This document shows positions 1-16,379 of a stretch of DNA of 64,000 nt, in pieces (the stretch's first letter is position 1; each line of letters starts with the position of its first letter). A model generated the notes under the pieces. That model searched no databases, was not told where the DNA came from, and saw only the letters and a program-made list of their open reading frames with translations. A program made the position numbers and the translations under genes. Origin of the DNA: Tupaia tana (lineage: Eukaryota > Chordata > Mammalia > Scandentia > Tupaiidae); assembly GCA_026018925.1 (NCBI GenBank), contig JAKSZU010000018.1, positions 6,480,920-6,544,919 of the forward strand, read 5' to 3'.

Positions 1-524
<524 letters not shown>

Positions 525-1096
525 TCACCTTCCAGGACGCCGAGGACAAGCAATCGAACGCTCACGGCTGGGCTGAGGTCCTGCTCACAGAACCCCTCCA
601 AGGGGCTGCCCTGTGGCACCCGACGGGGTTGGCCATCTGGTCACCCGGGCTTCACTCAGCCTCAGGACCGAGGCTGCACTGCTGTTGTTCATTTCCTCTC
701 TCAGATTAGGGGCAGTAGGGGCTGACTTGGGCCCCTCTCCCCCAATTTCTATGTGGGAGTTCCAGCTCCCAGTTTCTCAGAATGTGACAGTATTTGGAGA
801 CAAGGTCTCTAAAGAGGCTACTGAGTTGCAATGAGGCGTTGTGGGAGGCCCTAATCCAGTCCCACAGGCGTTTTTGTCAGGACAGGAAACTTGGACACGC
901 AGAGACACGCCAAGGCTGTGTGTGCACACGGAGCAGTGACTGTGCATGAACGTGGGGGAAGGTGCACACGAGGCCGAGGAGGGCGGCCCAGGGGAAGCCG
1001 ACCTGCTGACCCCTGACCTGCTGACCCTTGCTCTCCAGCTCCGAGGCCCCTTTCTGTTGTCTGTGATGTTTGTTACAGCAGCCCAGGCAGGCTAAT

Positions 1097-1241
1097 ACAT
1101 GGTGTCTTCAAAAGGTCCACAGTAAATGTGTATATGAAAAAACGGCATGGATCTCTCATTTTTCTGCACCAATAAATAAATTCAATAAAACGTGGTTCTT
1201 TAATTCCATTTTCCCACAACCTTTCTGAAGCCCTCTCATAC
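1097..1241. mobile_element. Mariner-like palindromic MITE
   Basis: The left end (TACATGGTGTCTTCAAAAGG) and the reverse complement of the right end (TATGAGAGGGCTTCAGAAAG) form imperfect inverted repeats around an AT-rich middle. It is related to the elements at 46084-46497 and 60601-60722. Confidence 0.65.
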
Positions 1242-3330
1242 AGGGGCTTAGGTCGGTCTGTCTACAAAGCCATTCTCAAGGGAGAGGCCCGAGGGGCTCA
1301 GACCAGGCTGGGCAGAGGGCTGGCCCTGGGACCCCAGACCTGATTCCGGGTCCTCTGACTCCAAGATGCCTCCACATTCAGAACTTGGTGCCTTTCAACC
1401 TTCTTACCTGCCTCATTGCCCCAAGGGACATTATTTTCTAAGTGTCCCCTGCCCCTCATGACTGATTTAATGCCACCAGCACATGGCCCTCTGCGTACTA
1501 TGTGTCCAACTGATACAGGAACAGCCAGACTTCCTTCCCCTGGGGGCACGTGTTCGCCCCAACAACGCTGGTACAACTCTCCCCACCCCTCTTCCTCCAA
1601 ATAAGCCCATAACAAAGCAGCGGCTTTCAGCACCCGGATACCCCCAGGAGGACTTGGAGGGAAGACTCAGATGCCGAACACACAGAAACGAACTGCCAGC
1701 AGAGCTAGGGCCGGAGATAGGTTTGTGGAGCACTCACCACGCTGCACACGGACACAGGCCTGCCTGTGCGCTCCCCACCGATCGTGTGCGGAAGCAAAGA
1801 GCAGCGGTGAGGAACGGAGCCAGGTGGCAGGAGACGTGGAGCACCACGCAGAGCTGGGCCCCGGGCTGCCGCGTCTGGATGGAAGGCCGTGCACCATGCC
1901 TCGCAGCCCGGCCCGGCCGGGGCACGTGGGGACATGGGGACTCCTAGCCCCATGCCCACGTGCTCCTTCCTGGGGGTCACCCACATCTGCTGCCAGCTTG
2001 TCTTCCTCCCCAAACCCGCTCCTCCTCCCCCTGCCCCATCACTGCGATGTTTCCAGGACATCCGCGTCAACAGCAAACTCCGTGTATGGCCCCAGGCTTC
2101 GCACGTTGGGTGCTCTTCTGAAGGCCCCCACAGTCGGCCCGTATAGTCCTCCCTGCAACCCATTTGCCGTCCCTGTTTTACAGACAGGAAAACTGGGATG
2201 CGGTGAGGGCGAGCCCTAGGTCACACGGCTGGCAACCCCTCACTAACACTGTCCCGTGTGGAGGGCGGCCCAGTTCACGCTCATGGAGGAAGACCATTTC
2301 CCTACATCACGAGGGCACTGTTTTCCCTCTTTTGCCTTACTGTGTAGAAATATCATTAAACCCAGACCTCCAAGGTCTCCAAGATTCGAACACACCTGCA
2401 GTTGGGGCACATGGAGGAAACTGTGGGCCTTCGCAGCCCGACTCTGCTCCCGGCCCTGCACCCCCGACTGCCTGAACTGTCTCTGCACGCTCACCCTTTT
2501 CCCGACACTGTTCCAGGGACCGAGTGTGCAAACCTGTGCCCTGTGTGCGCTCCTGAATGGGCCGCAAGGCCTGTCTTGGCTGGGGCCGGCAGAATCTGGA
2601 CAGAAATCCCTTCCCTCACCAGCTCCCTGGCCTGGGGTTAACTTCCCCGCGACCCCAGCACGGCGGCGCACACAGGGACGAGAAAGAGCATAGGGCGCGG
2701 GACGAGAAGGGAGGTGAGCGTCCTCACCCCAATCTGACCCAGCCCGGGTGGTGACTGGGGGTGGCTGCTGGCCAGTTCCTGACAAGTTGGGGGGTGCACG
2801 GTGGGTGTGCTGGCCAGAGGCTGGGGGCAGAGGAGGCTGCATTTTCCCTAAGACCCCTGAGGCAGGGACCTGGTCAGTCACAGCCCTCCAGGGCCCCCTA
2901 AAATCTGGTGTTTCCAAAGGACAACAGGCAGCAGGGAGGGCTAGTCAGGACAGGGCGTATCCCTTCACCTCTCCACACTCCTCGTCGGACCTGTATGGCA
3001 GCACTGCAGGGCTCTCAACGGCCCTGCTCTTGGCGCTCAGCCCTCCTCAGGGACTCGGAGGGACCGAGGACAGGGACCAGCTGGACCCCAGCATCTGGCA
3101 TGGAGCCTGGCCCGGTGTGAGTGCACGATAGGCAGATGTGTGAACCGCACACCAACTAGTGCATGGCTCACCCGCCTGCCGGCTCTGCACGGTCTTTCCA
3201 CCATAACATCCAGCCTGGGCCGTATGGGGGATTTTCCAGCATCGACTTTGACCAATGTTAGGAAGTTTTACTTCTCAAGGTCCCAGGGAATTTCTGTGGC
3301 TGAGGTTACTTTCCAAGGATGCTAAATTCT

Positions 3331-3593
3331 TTTTTTTTTTTTTTTGAGAGGTTTTCGCTATAGGGCGTGTGCGCTCGCCAGACAGAGAGAGACAAAGAGA
3401 CAGAAAGCAAGAAATAACCCCCCAGGGGGGATGGTCACGCTGCAATCCCTTCTCCTCCATTCTCCTCTTAGGATCTTGGGCATGCACGCACACGCACCCG
3501 GCGTGAGTTTTAAGCCACAGGGTCCGGGACGCAAACCGCGGTCAACTACGTGGGAGTCCAGCGACATAGCCATTACGCTAACTGCTGGTTCCC
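3331..3593 (-). mobile_element. Full-length tRNA-derived SINE (Tu-III-like)
   Basis: Minus-strand copy with a poly(A) tail (T run from 3331), a CT-rich stretch, a body and a tRNA-like head with A box (TAGCGTAATGG) and a B-box-like stretch (GGTTTGCGTCC). It is flanked by a perfect 14-bp target-site duplication, GGATGCTAAATTCT, at 3317-3330 and 3594-3607. The perfect duplication indicates a fairly recent insertion. Confidence 0.93.
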
Positions 3594-3880
3594 GGATGCT
3601 AAATTCTAATGCTGTGTGGGCCGCCCACAAGAGCACGCGGCAATGAGCCAGGGCCCGTGCTGTCTGATGTCCCCCAGCGTGCAGATGTGGGTGCAGAGTC
3701 CAGCACCGCTCTAAGGCCAGCTGGGCCAAGGCTCAGAATGTGGTTTCCTCAGCCCCCAGCAGCCCCTGGAAGCCCCTCAAGTCCACCTTAAACCATTTGC
3801 TTCGGGTAGCACTTCGACGCTGCCACAGCAGTTCACTCTTACCGCAAACCAGAGCTGAGGCGGCCCTAGAAATCTAATCT

Positions 3881-4134
3881 TGGGACCAGCATTTGGCGTA
3901 ATGGCTATGTCGCTGGACTCTCATGCAGTCGACTGCAGTTCGAGTCCCAAACCTGGTGGCTTAAACTCACACCGGGTGCATGTGCGTGCATGCCCAAGAT
4001 CCTGAGAGGAGAATGGGGGAGAAGGGATTGCAGCGTGGCCATCCTCCCTGGGGAGTGATTTCTCACTTTCTGTCTCTCTCTTTCTGGAGAGCGCATGCTC
4101 CCTATAGCAAAACTTCTCAAAAAAGAAAAGAAAA
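3881..4134 (+). mobile_element. Full-length tRNA-derived SINE (Tu-III-like)
   Basis: The head starts TGGGACCAGCATTTGGCGTAA, B box GTTCGAGTCC, and the tail is A-rich. It is flanked by the perfect 13-bp duplication AGAAATCTAATCT at 3868-3880 and 4135-4147. It lies about 290 bp from an inverted sister copy. Confidence 0.93.
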
Positions 4135-4149
4135 AGAAATCTAATCTCC

Positions 4150-4290
4150 CACATCACTGCATTCTCACACCAGCCTGGTGAGGAAGGCACACATTTCAGA
4201 CAAGAAAACAAGGCCCAGAGAGGCCAAGAACACTCTGCAGTCACATTTGCAATCCAGGTGTGCTCTAATGCCACGGGCTCTCTCTCTCTC
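4150..4290 (-). mobile_element. MIR SINE fragment
   Basis: Complemented MIR text, including ACACCAGCCTGGTGAGGAAG and GACAAGAAAACAAGGCCCAG followed by AGAGAGGCCAAGAACACTC. The neighbouring SINE (3881-4134) inserted at its edge. Confidence 0.65.
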
Positions 4291-6279
4291 ACACTATGAA
4301 GTTGACAATGAGCTTATCTTAAATGGAAGAAACTGTATCGCGAATTTAGTGCCTCCTGATGCCCGAAGTCAGCCAGGCAGAGGGGGCCTGCTCCTCCATG
4401 TTGGGTGCTCTGAGCCATCGTCTCCCATCAGTGCTTCAATGCCCAGCGGAAGCCGCCCTCATGTCCCCCCTCCCAGAATGACAGCGAGGCTCAGAGGACA
4501 AGTAACCGGCCCACGTCACGGGTGGCCCTCGAAACATTTATGGGGAAATGGAACTAAAGCGCGAGCTTATTTCGTATTTAAAATAAAATGGAAATGCATG
4601 CACAATTTGTTTATGAACTCTGGGATGGCCCCTTGAATGGGGCCTCTGTGGGGCTTGAACTCAACACGTCTCTGAATCTGTGCTTGTGCCCATGTACCCT
4701 AATATAGAGCCTCTGAGCTCTGGGTTGTTTAGGTCAACATGTCCGAGACTCTCTGTCCAAGTAGGAGGTGACTTAAGCAGCCTTTGGGTTGAAGGATAAT
4801 TGTTAGAAAAATCAAGTTATGAGGCCTGAACTCGGTTCTGAGCTCTTTCAGGGCAAAACGCGCTTCCAGAAGCCTAAAGCCTGCTTCGTGGAGGGCGCTG
4901 GGCAGGGTACGAGTAGCTGCCTGCACTGTCAGGACACCTCCTTGCCCTAACCCCCACCCAGCCCCTGGCAGCGGGGTGAAGCGGGCAGGCAGGAGGTCTG
5001 GGAGCGGATCGGGAAGAACAGAGCCCTCATTCATGGGCGTGTTTATGAAGGAAAAAATGTGTGTCAACTGCATGATGAAACTCCCCAGGACCCAAGACGG
5101 CAGAAGGCCTGGGGCTCGCGGCATTTGCGGGAAATAGAGAGCTGGGGCCGGGCCTGGCCGGCCCCTGCCCTGACCCAGCAAGGAGCACACTTGGAGAACT
5201 CGGAGGTGTGCCCGGCGGCCCGGTCTTTGCTTGGGAGAACTCCAGGGGTCGAGTGTGATCTCGGAGATCTCTGAGGGGGGCTAGAGGGTGCTCTGGCCGG
5301 GGGTCACAGAGTAGGGGGTTGTTCCCCAGCCTCTGCTGCTGGGACTGTGGGGTGAGGTGGGTACAACCCCAGAGAGGTCCTGCCCTTCTGCTCTGGTGCC
5401 TCAGCAGGGGCAGAGGAAGCTGCCCGGGAACACTGCCTCCAAATTCTCCTTCAACCTCCTGAAGCCCACGAGTGCTCACCCTCACCCTCACCAACACATA
5501 GGCCTTGCTGAAAGCAGAGGCTCCCGGGGTGTCTCCAAGCCTGTGTCACCAGCTCGCCAGGCCACCACAAGCTCGTCTCCACCCCCATGCCCTGGCCTGC
5601 CCAGGCAGCACCAGCAGTGGGATGAGGAGGGCCAAACACTACGTGGCCACGAGACCACAGCGCAGGGATGCAGAGAGAGCCCTGGCTACACTGGCACTGC
5701 CTGCTGAGTGGCCTCCCTTTGGATCGTGATGGCTCTGGCTTTACAGTGTTGGGTAAATGTGACGAGGCAGCCACTCCCTAATCCCTCCAAAAACCCACCA
5801 CCGACCGCATCTGGGTCCCAGACCTCTGGGCCTGGGAGTCAGGTGTCAGGGTGGGGCAGAGCTCTGCTCGGAAGGGGTCTGTGGGAGCAGGACAGGGACG
5901 CATCTGCTGAGGGTCCTGAGACCCAGGCTCGTGCATGGGATGCAGAGCTCAGCCCTGCAGGACGGAGGGGCCAACAGGGTCCCTCAACCTGGGTGCCAGC
6001 GACCAGGCACACGTGGGTTCAAGACCATCCTGAGGTGGCAGTGCATGACCAGAAGGGACAGAGAAACCCTTCAGGGTCAAGGAATAACACCTCCAATTCC
6101 AGAGGAACGGCTGAGGCTCAGAGAGGGGTGGGGCAGACCCCACCAGCCTCCGGCTCCTGCTCGGAGTGTGTCGCCAGCCTGGCCTGCACAGAGCCCTCGG
6201 AGCCCACGGTGCAGCCCGCCAGGACAATGCAGGGACACTCGGGCCATTTCCACAAGGATGCTGCCATCACGGAGGGCCC

Positions 6280-6560
6280 TGCACACACAACACACACGTG
6301 CACACACAACCACACATGTACAGACACAGCCCCACACACCCCAACAGCCTTCCACGCACCCCTGCACACACGGCCCACCACCCAGACATGTGTATCAGCA
6401 CACAGACACACCATACACACACGTGCACACACAACCACACACGTACAGACACACCTGGCCACACACACCCCAACCGCCTTTCACACATCCCCGCACACAC
6501 AGCCCACCACCCAGGCAGACGTGTGTCAGCACAGCCACACCACACACACATGTGCACTGA
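6280..6560. repeat. CA-rich ~125-bp tandem duplication
   Basis: A 125-bp unit rich in CACA and containing CGTGCACACACAACCACACA starts at 6297 and recurs at 6422, with a partial third start near 6549. CA-rich text continues to about 6990, including a pure (CA)n run at about 6862-6892. The open frames here are low-complexity artefacts. Confidence 0.85.
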
Positions 6561-6858
6561 TATATTCCAACCCTTGCACACACATGGTCACATCCACACA
6601 TGTGCCCTCCCAGCAGTGCCTACACTTACCCTATAGAAGTCCATACCCCATACACACAACCACACATGTGCTGTCACACCCCCACACAGACATGCAAAGA
6701 CACCCATAAGCTCAGCACGAACCACACACTAGACAGCAAGTGCAGAAACGCCTACATACCCAGTCACCCCAGCCACACTCACGCAGACGTACCACTCCCA
6801 ATCCATGCACACACGCATGCACACCCATACACACCCTCGCATATGCCCAGGCACTCGA

Positions 6859-6894
<36 letters not shown>

Positions 6895-7126
6895 GTACAC
6901 AACCACGCATGCACCCACACGTCTATGTGCCCATGTGGCGTGTTCACAGATATGCACGTGGCCACTCGTGCCCTAACATGTACCTCCCTTGTCCATGAAC
7001 TCACGCCTCACCCATGACCGTGTGCCCACGCTCACAGCCACACACTCAACCATGCCCACAGCCAGCCCACACCTCACCGTAACGCAGCCCTGCCCAGCAG
7101 CGAGGCCGTCTCCCCGCCCCGCGCAG

Positions 7127-7753
<627 letters not shown>

Positions 7754-8209
7754 TCAAGGTCTGGCTGACAAGAAGAGGTGGCGATGGTGACCTAACCCAC
7801 CTCCTGCCCTTATGGCCTCGCTGCCGTCCCAGCACATCATGGTGTCAGTCAACAACCGTGAGCTGACGTGTGTCAATGTACACGACAGCCAGAGGGTCTC
7901 GGCATTCAACTCCATCCAGACGCCTGCCTGGCCTCCGTCCTGACATCCCTGAGGCCCGATGTGTGCTTCGCTCCCGGTTCTCCTTGCAGTCTAACTGCCC
8001 CCTCCTCTCTCATGTCTCAGGTCCCCCCTCCAGACATGCGAGAAAGCCCAACATCTGCCTGGGAGCCCACGTCACGGGATCTCAAACCCCAGAACCCTGG
8101 CTGGGCCAGCCCCGGGCAGCTCCACTCCCTTCCCGGGCCACTCCCCAGCCACAGCATCTCCAACTGCCGAGGGTGTCGATAGGCATTAACCCAGATAGGG
8201 GCTGTGGCT

Positions 8210-8236
8210 TCATTAATGTCACACTTGTTTGGGAAA
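8210..8236. repeat. 27-nt exact direct repeat, copy 1
   Basis: Identical to 8434-8460, containing CATTAATGTCACACTTGTTT. The flanks are dissimilar on the left and partly similar on the right. Confidence 0.95.
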
Positions 8237-8433
8237 CGCCGAGCAAAAACTCCTCACTGATTTCCAAACTCTGTCTCTCGCTCTCAAAATCAAATAAAAG
8301 GAATCCCTCTACCCGATCACGCTGAGAAAGGCCTCCTCTCTGGGCCTAGGTCACTCAAATGCATGCTGAGAAATAAACCACGTTAGTTATTGTTTTGTAG
8401 AGTAGGTTTTTTCCGTCGACACGGCCTAGGGCA

Positions 8434-8460
8434 TCATTAATGTCACACTTGTTTGGGAAA
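8434..8460. repeat. 27-nt exact direct repeat, copy 2
   Basis: Identical to 8210-8236, with starts 224 bp apart. The intervening 197 bp contain no recognised mobile element. Confidence 0.95.
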
Positions 8461-10329
8461 TGCCATGCCGAACAGGACAAAGGCAGGCCTCCTTACAGCA
8501 GGGTTTGTCGGAGCCTGACCTGTGTAAAGCCTCCTCTCCCCGAGAGTTTCCAAGTGAGCCGGGACAGCAGTGCCAGCCCTGCAACTGCCCGGCAGGAGCC
8601 TGCAGACAGCGCAGCACTGAGGGCCATCACACAGATGTCCACGGGTGTCACCACCTCCACACAGGTGAGCAAGGACGCCCTGAGGCTTAACGACCCACCC
8701 TGGATTACACCGCTCATGGGCTGAGAGACCTGGGATCCAGAGAGGTCTGACTGCAAAGTCCAGCCTCCTCCACACTGGGTGGCTCCTAAGAGCCCTTAAG
8801 AGTCTCTGCAGTTCCCCTCCTCCATGAAGTCTCCTTTGATTTCCTATTGCTCTGACCCTTCCTGCCTTTCGAACTCCTCGTAAACCAGAGCTCTCCTTCC
8901 CTGGCTGGGCACCCGGTCCCGGCGCACCTCTAAGCCCCACTGCCCAGCAGATCAGAATCTACTGAAGCCTCACGTGTGTGGGACGAGTACAACGGCATGA
9001 CTGAGCACAGCTGCCAGCCAGTCTCCCTAAACGGGCCGCACTCGGGCAGGCTTGGCCATGCAGAGAAGCTGCGAGGGCAGCGTCCACAGCTCGGACCGAG
9101 GCCCACGGAGTCTGTGCGATCTAGCACATGCTCCGAGCTGGGCCTGAGCTGAGCCCACCCCAGCTGTTCAATAAATACACTTGAAACTCAGCTCGGGGAA
9201 GAACAATCCATTGGCCAAATTCCGGGAATTCTGTGGCTGATGGAAAATCGTGTGTGGTCTGGGGGAGGGGCAGCCCAGACCGCTCCTGCTCAGATCTGAC
9301 TCGATCCCCACACGCTCAACACTCCACTCCCTTTGTTTGCCTTTGCTGAGATTCAGGAGTGGATTTCCAAGGCTATTTGGCTCAGATCGGTGATTTTCCA
9401 GAAAGCCGGGCTAACCTGGGTCAAGCTGCCTGTTCTCTGCGGTGCGAGAACATCGTGTGCCCACTGGGAGCACCGTGGATGGCCCGGGGGATATCGTGGG
9501 CTTCGGCTGAAGGGGGCTGACCAATGGCTGTGATGGGCCGAGCCCAGGGAAAGAGCTGGCAGCGCTGGGCGCTCGGGGGGATCTCCTGGAAGCAGTACCG
9601 ATGTCAGCTGGAGCCCCAACTACTGTGGGCTGTGAGGGGCTAGGCTGTGCCCTGGGGGAAGGGGAGCAGCAGGCTCTACCCCAGGCATGCCTCCACCCGG
9701 CACCTCACTGCAGCAGCACCTAACGCTCCCCCATGGTCGTATGTGCCCCTTTCTACATGGAAGCAGCCAGAAAGGAATATGGACCGAGACCCCACCCCAC
9801 TTCCCCTCTACATACAGCCCTCTGTCGACTCTCCCACGCTCTCAGGATAAAAATCTGCCCCTGAAAGCCAGGTTCGGCCCTGCCACTCAAAGTGAGGCCC
9901 CCAACTAGCTGCCCGACGAGCCTAGAGGACATGTCGGTGCCCAGACTGGCTGACCGAATCTGCCCAGAAACACCGCCCCCAGGAGCGAAAAGCCGGCTCT
10001 GCTGCAGCCCAGTGCGTTTCCTTCAGCTCCTCCCCACAGGGGCTCCTATCTGCACCTGCAGACGCCTGGCCCCAGTCCAGAAATGATATGTCCAGAAATC
10101 TGCATTTTAAAGCAACGGCCCAGGAGGTTCTGCAATAGGTGATCAAGGACCACAGCGAGAAACATACGGTGAGCAATGGCAATGCTATTTGCCAGTCACT
10201 GCCGGGCCTTTGCCCATGCCCCTCTCTCTCCTGATCGCCCTCTTCCTGCCTCTGACCTTGCTCACAGCCGGGCGGCCTCATCTTAAACACCACCTCCTGT
10301 AGAGTCGTTCCTAAACCTTCCCCAGGACA

Positions 10330-10450
10330 GGAGCTCTCAACTGTGACCAAACATTAGACTTGCCTGGAGTCCAAACAGACAACAGAGGATCCCAGGCCAC
10401 CCAACTACACCACGATGCCAGTGGGTGGGGCTGGCATCCCTGCTTATTTT
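10330..10450. mobile_element. MER5-like hAT fragment
   Basis: GAGCTCTCAACTGTGACCAA, then GACTTGCCTGGAGTC and a GTGGGTGGGGCTGGCATCCC segment match the layout of MER5 hAT-Charlie repeats. Confidence 0.5.
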
Positions 10451-11480
10451 AAATTACAATATAACCTGCAATACGCCAGCGAACATCCAGCAACCAACTC
10501 TATAAAAAAAGCTTCTTGATTTGAGATGTTTGCCAATCTCTTTGGTGTAAAAACTACTGTTGCAACTGACTGACTGCAAGCTGCTGACGTGGTACTGCTG
10601 ACTGAGGAATCGGGAAGTGTGCCACAGTTGTACCGGGGAGCTGGCTCGGCACAGCCTGGTAGGCCTTAGATCCCGCGTGGTCAAGCTCGTCACTCTGAGA
10701 TGGAGCTCCGTGAATGTTCAACCCCCACCGCCGTGGAGCACCCATCAGCCCGAGTCCCCCCTCCTGGTTCTCCTGACACCTGGAACAGGTCATGCCCGAG
10801 GAGGGCTGCTTGTGTGTGGCAGGATGTTAGTGTCGTCCCCGACTTCTGCCATGCTGTGCCAGCGGCACGCCTCCCGCCTGAATTACAGCAAGCAACGCTG
10901 TCGCCAGACCTGGCCCAAAGCCCCTGGGGGGAAACTGCCCCGGCTGAGAACCATGGACCTGCGTCAGGATGGGAACTATTTCTGGGGACCCAGAAGCTTC
11001 TCTGCTCTCCCCCAACCCTCCATCCTGAAGGTGGCCTCTCCTCTGGCCTCCACTGCCATGGACTGTCTAGTCTTGAGCTTCACGGCAGGTCCCTGGAACG
11101 CCCCTTTGGGCTGGCGTCTCTGCTCCTACGTTCCCGAGATTTGCTGATGGTTTGCTCGTCGTCCTAGCTCACGGGCTCTCGCAGCTGTACAGTATGCCCG
11201 TGTCACGGGAGGGCCTGCCTGCTCCCTACCCACCGTCCCGCAGGACGCTCGCGCTGGGGTTTTAGACCATCACATGTGGCCGCCAGGTGCACTCTGGAGC
11301 GTGTCTCGTAGTGAACACGCTGACATGTGTTGTCACAGGAGTGGAGCTGCTGGCCCACAGGGGCTGTGTCTGTGCAGTCTCCCGTCCTGAGTTTGTGACA
11401 CCTTCCCAGGTGACTATGTGCAGCGGGGTGAGTCTCCACCGCAGACCCTGTTCCTCCCCATCTCAGCCCTGGACCCGCTA

Positions 11481-13905
<2,425 letters not shown>

Positions 13906-15420
13906 TTACGTAGGGCTGAGGTCAGTGGAGCTCACAGCCCACACAGACGTGCTCAGCCTGCAAGGAGGCTTTCCAGCAAATCCTGGGGAGGCTAGAAACT
14001 CTCCTGGTGCAGCCCTGACAGTCTCTGGGACCCCCACTTTCTATAAGCTCTCCCGAGGTCACTCAGCCCTGCAAGTCAGGAGGTGCCCCAGTCTCGGGGT
14101 GGGATTTCCTAGGCTCCACAGCTGAGGCAGACAGCCCAGAACAAAAGCTGATCCAAGTCCCCAAACACGGATAGGCTGAGGACCCTGCGCTTTCGATAAG
14201 GAGCAACGGGTAATGAACCATGGGCCAGACGGGGGCCCAGGCAGGGAGCCTGCACAGAGGCCCTCGGTCAGTGGCTGCTGCAGCGCTGACCGGTGGGCAC
14301 AGAGGGGGTTGCGGGTACAAATGTAAGTGAGACAGACTGACGAGTGTGAGGAAGGTGGTGGGGCAGTGGGGGCCTGTGAGGAAGGCAGGGGCGGGTGCAG
14401 CCATGCATGCGCAACAAGGCCAGGGTGGGGTGCGAGGGCCGAGTAGCTGAGTGCAGAGTGAGGGTGGGCTGGGGGTATGGCAGCGCCATGGAGGACGGGA
14501 GGGAGAGGCAGCCATGGTGCTGGGCGAGGACCAATCTGTCCCTCTAAGAAAAGGTGGTGCTCCTGACGGGAGAGACTCGCTCCTGACGGGGCAGACCTCT
14601 CCTAGTAGGGGTGGGGGTGCGTGAAATTGCTCGGCCTCCCTCACCGGCCCTGTCCCACCCAGTCGAGGGTGCCCAGCTCTGCAGTGGGGGAGGCTGCTCA
14701 GGGACTGTGACCCCGCCTGTCCCCAATGGCCTCACTGGTGACCGTGGTCTTCTGGAGAGCTCAGCTAAGCGGCAAAAGGACCAGCACCGAGAAGCCCGCC
14801 CGGCGCTGCTGGTGCTCAGGGCTGTCGGGTGAGGAAACAGATCCTGCAGGGGAGAGGGCCCTCTGCTACCCCACATGCACGACAGGGGTCAGGAGGCACT
14901 GGCGTCAGTGTAAACCAAACTGGGCAGTCAGGGAGCTGGTCAGACCATGGCCTTGCCCGACTCTCAGGGAAGACGTGGGTGACACCAGACAGTGGGGACA
15001 CCTGCAGTCCCCTTACTGTGCTCTCACCCAGGAGGCGCCTGAATGTTTGGGGAAGGGATGGGGGACTTGCGTCCATGTGGTGCTCTGGAATGGGGGCTTC
15101 TCCACTCTGAGGACACCTCTCGCAGCTCTGCTATGTGCCCACCCCATGGGAGGGCACACCGAGGCTGGTGGGGTCTCAGGTAGCATCCCTCACTAGAGTG
15201 AAATAAAGTTGGCCGCCCATGGAACCCATCAGAAAAAGGTGGCCTGAACCAGGGTCTGCAAAACAGAAACGGGCCTCCCTGTGGGTCTAGCTGATGGACC
15301 CTGTGGCCACACCCCGCTCGGAGCATCACGCGTCTTCAGGGCCCTCCCGCCCTGCCCAGGAGGGAGGCCTCGAACTGCCCGGTGCTTCCTGGTGTGCAGT
15401 GACGGGGCTTCAGTGAGGGT

Positions 15421-15704
15421 CCTGCAGACGGCAGCCTGGGGGGCACTGCCTGTGGTCTGGGTCCCGGAAACAGCAGCCTGGGGGGCACTGCCGATGGACT
15501 GGGTCCTGGAGATGGGCCTGGGGGGCACTGCCTGTGGTCTGGGTCCCGGAGACAGCGGCCTGGGGGGCAATGCCGATGGTCTGGGTCCCAGAGACGGGCC
15601 TGGGGGGCACTGCCGATGGTCTGGGTCCTGCAGACGGCAGCCTGGGGGGCACTGCCTATGGTCTGGGTCCCGGAGACGGGCCTGGGGGGTACTGCCTGTG
15701 GTAT
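15421..15704. repeat. Minisatellite, ~38-40 bp unit, ~7 copies
   Basis: Units share GCCTGGGGGGCACTGCC, a GTGGTCTGGGTCC segment and a variable GGAGACGGG linker. Copies are imperfect. It is GC-rich with G runs on the plus strand. Confidence 0.9.
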
Positions 15705-15781
15705 GCCCACTGGGATATTCCTTCACATAAGGAAGGAGGCGGGATGACGGGCTAAGCTCCGAGGAACATGCATGCACAAGT

Positions 15782-15804
15782 GTACACACACACACACACA
15801 CACA
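15782..15804. repeat. (CA)n microsatellite
   Basis: An uninterrupted CA repeat of about 11 units. Confidence 0.9.
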
Positions 15805-16090
15805 GTACTGGGCTAGAAAGGAGGTCCCGGCATGGAGAAGACCGAGTGGTCGCCTTAGCTTGCTTTCAAATTGCAAAAGCCACTCAGTCCCTACTCTCCC
15901 GGAGTAGTGACAGGAAAGCTGAGTGGCCCTGGGCTGCCATGCCTCTCTCTGGGATTCTGCCCTGTGTGGAATGAGGGGCTGGAAGAAGGGTCTCTAGCCC
16001 TTGCACCCCCAGGGCGTTGAGCCTATGAAAAAAGCCTCAGTGAGGCCTGCTAAGGGAACCTGGCCATCACCTCTGCTATTCAATGTCCAC

Positions 16091-16170
16091 CTGGTCGTCG
16101 GGAAGGTCATGAGGCATTTTTGCACAGAAAAACAGACAAAAATACATCATGACTTTTCTGACAACCCAAT
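16091..16170. mobile_element. Short mariner-type hairpin MITE
   Basis: An 80-bp imperfect palindrome. The right arm, complemented, begins TTGGGTTGTCAGAAAAGTCA, the TTGGGTTG-type end seen in many mariner elements. The left arm is GTCGTCGGGAAGGTCATGAG. Confidence 0.65.
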
Positions 16171-16379
16171 AGATAGTCAAGCTCATTTTCTTGGAAATAA
16201 ATACAGTGAAGGGGCTGGTGGCCTGGGGCTTGCAGTAAGGAGAGTGCTGCTCCCCTCGGCAAACTGGGGGGTTGGGTCACATATCCCATGGTCCGCCAGG
16301 GACCACAGCCATGTTTTCTTGCCTTCTTTGTGACAGTCAGAACACTACAATGAGTGGCATGTGGGCACAAGGACATGTG

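Noticed and set aside
5708-6709. A 333-codon open frame on the plus strand
   Set aside because: Its second half is CA-repeat translation (His/Thr-rich), it lies in a CMIP intron, and it has no family resemblance. Parallel open frames occur on the other strand.
15229-15876. A 215-codon Pro/Gly-rich open frame on the minus strand
   Set aside because: Translation of the 38-bp minisatellite and a CA repeat. No conserved start or neighbours.
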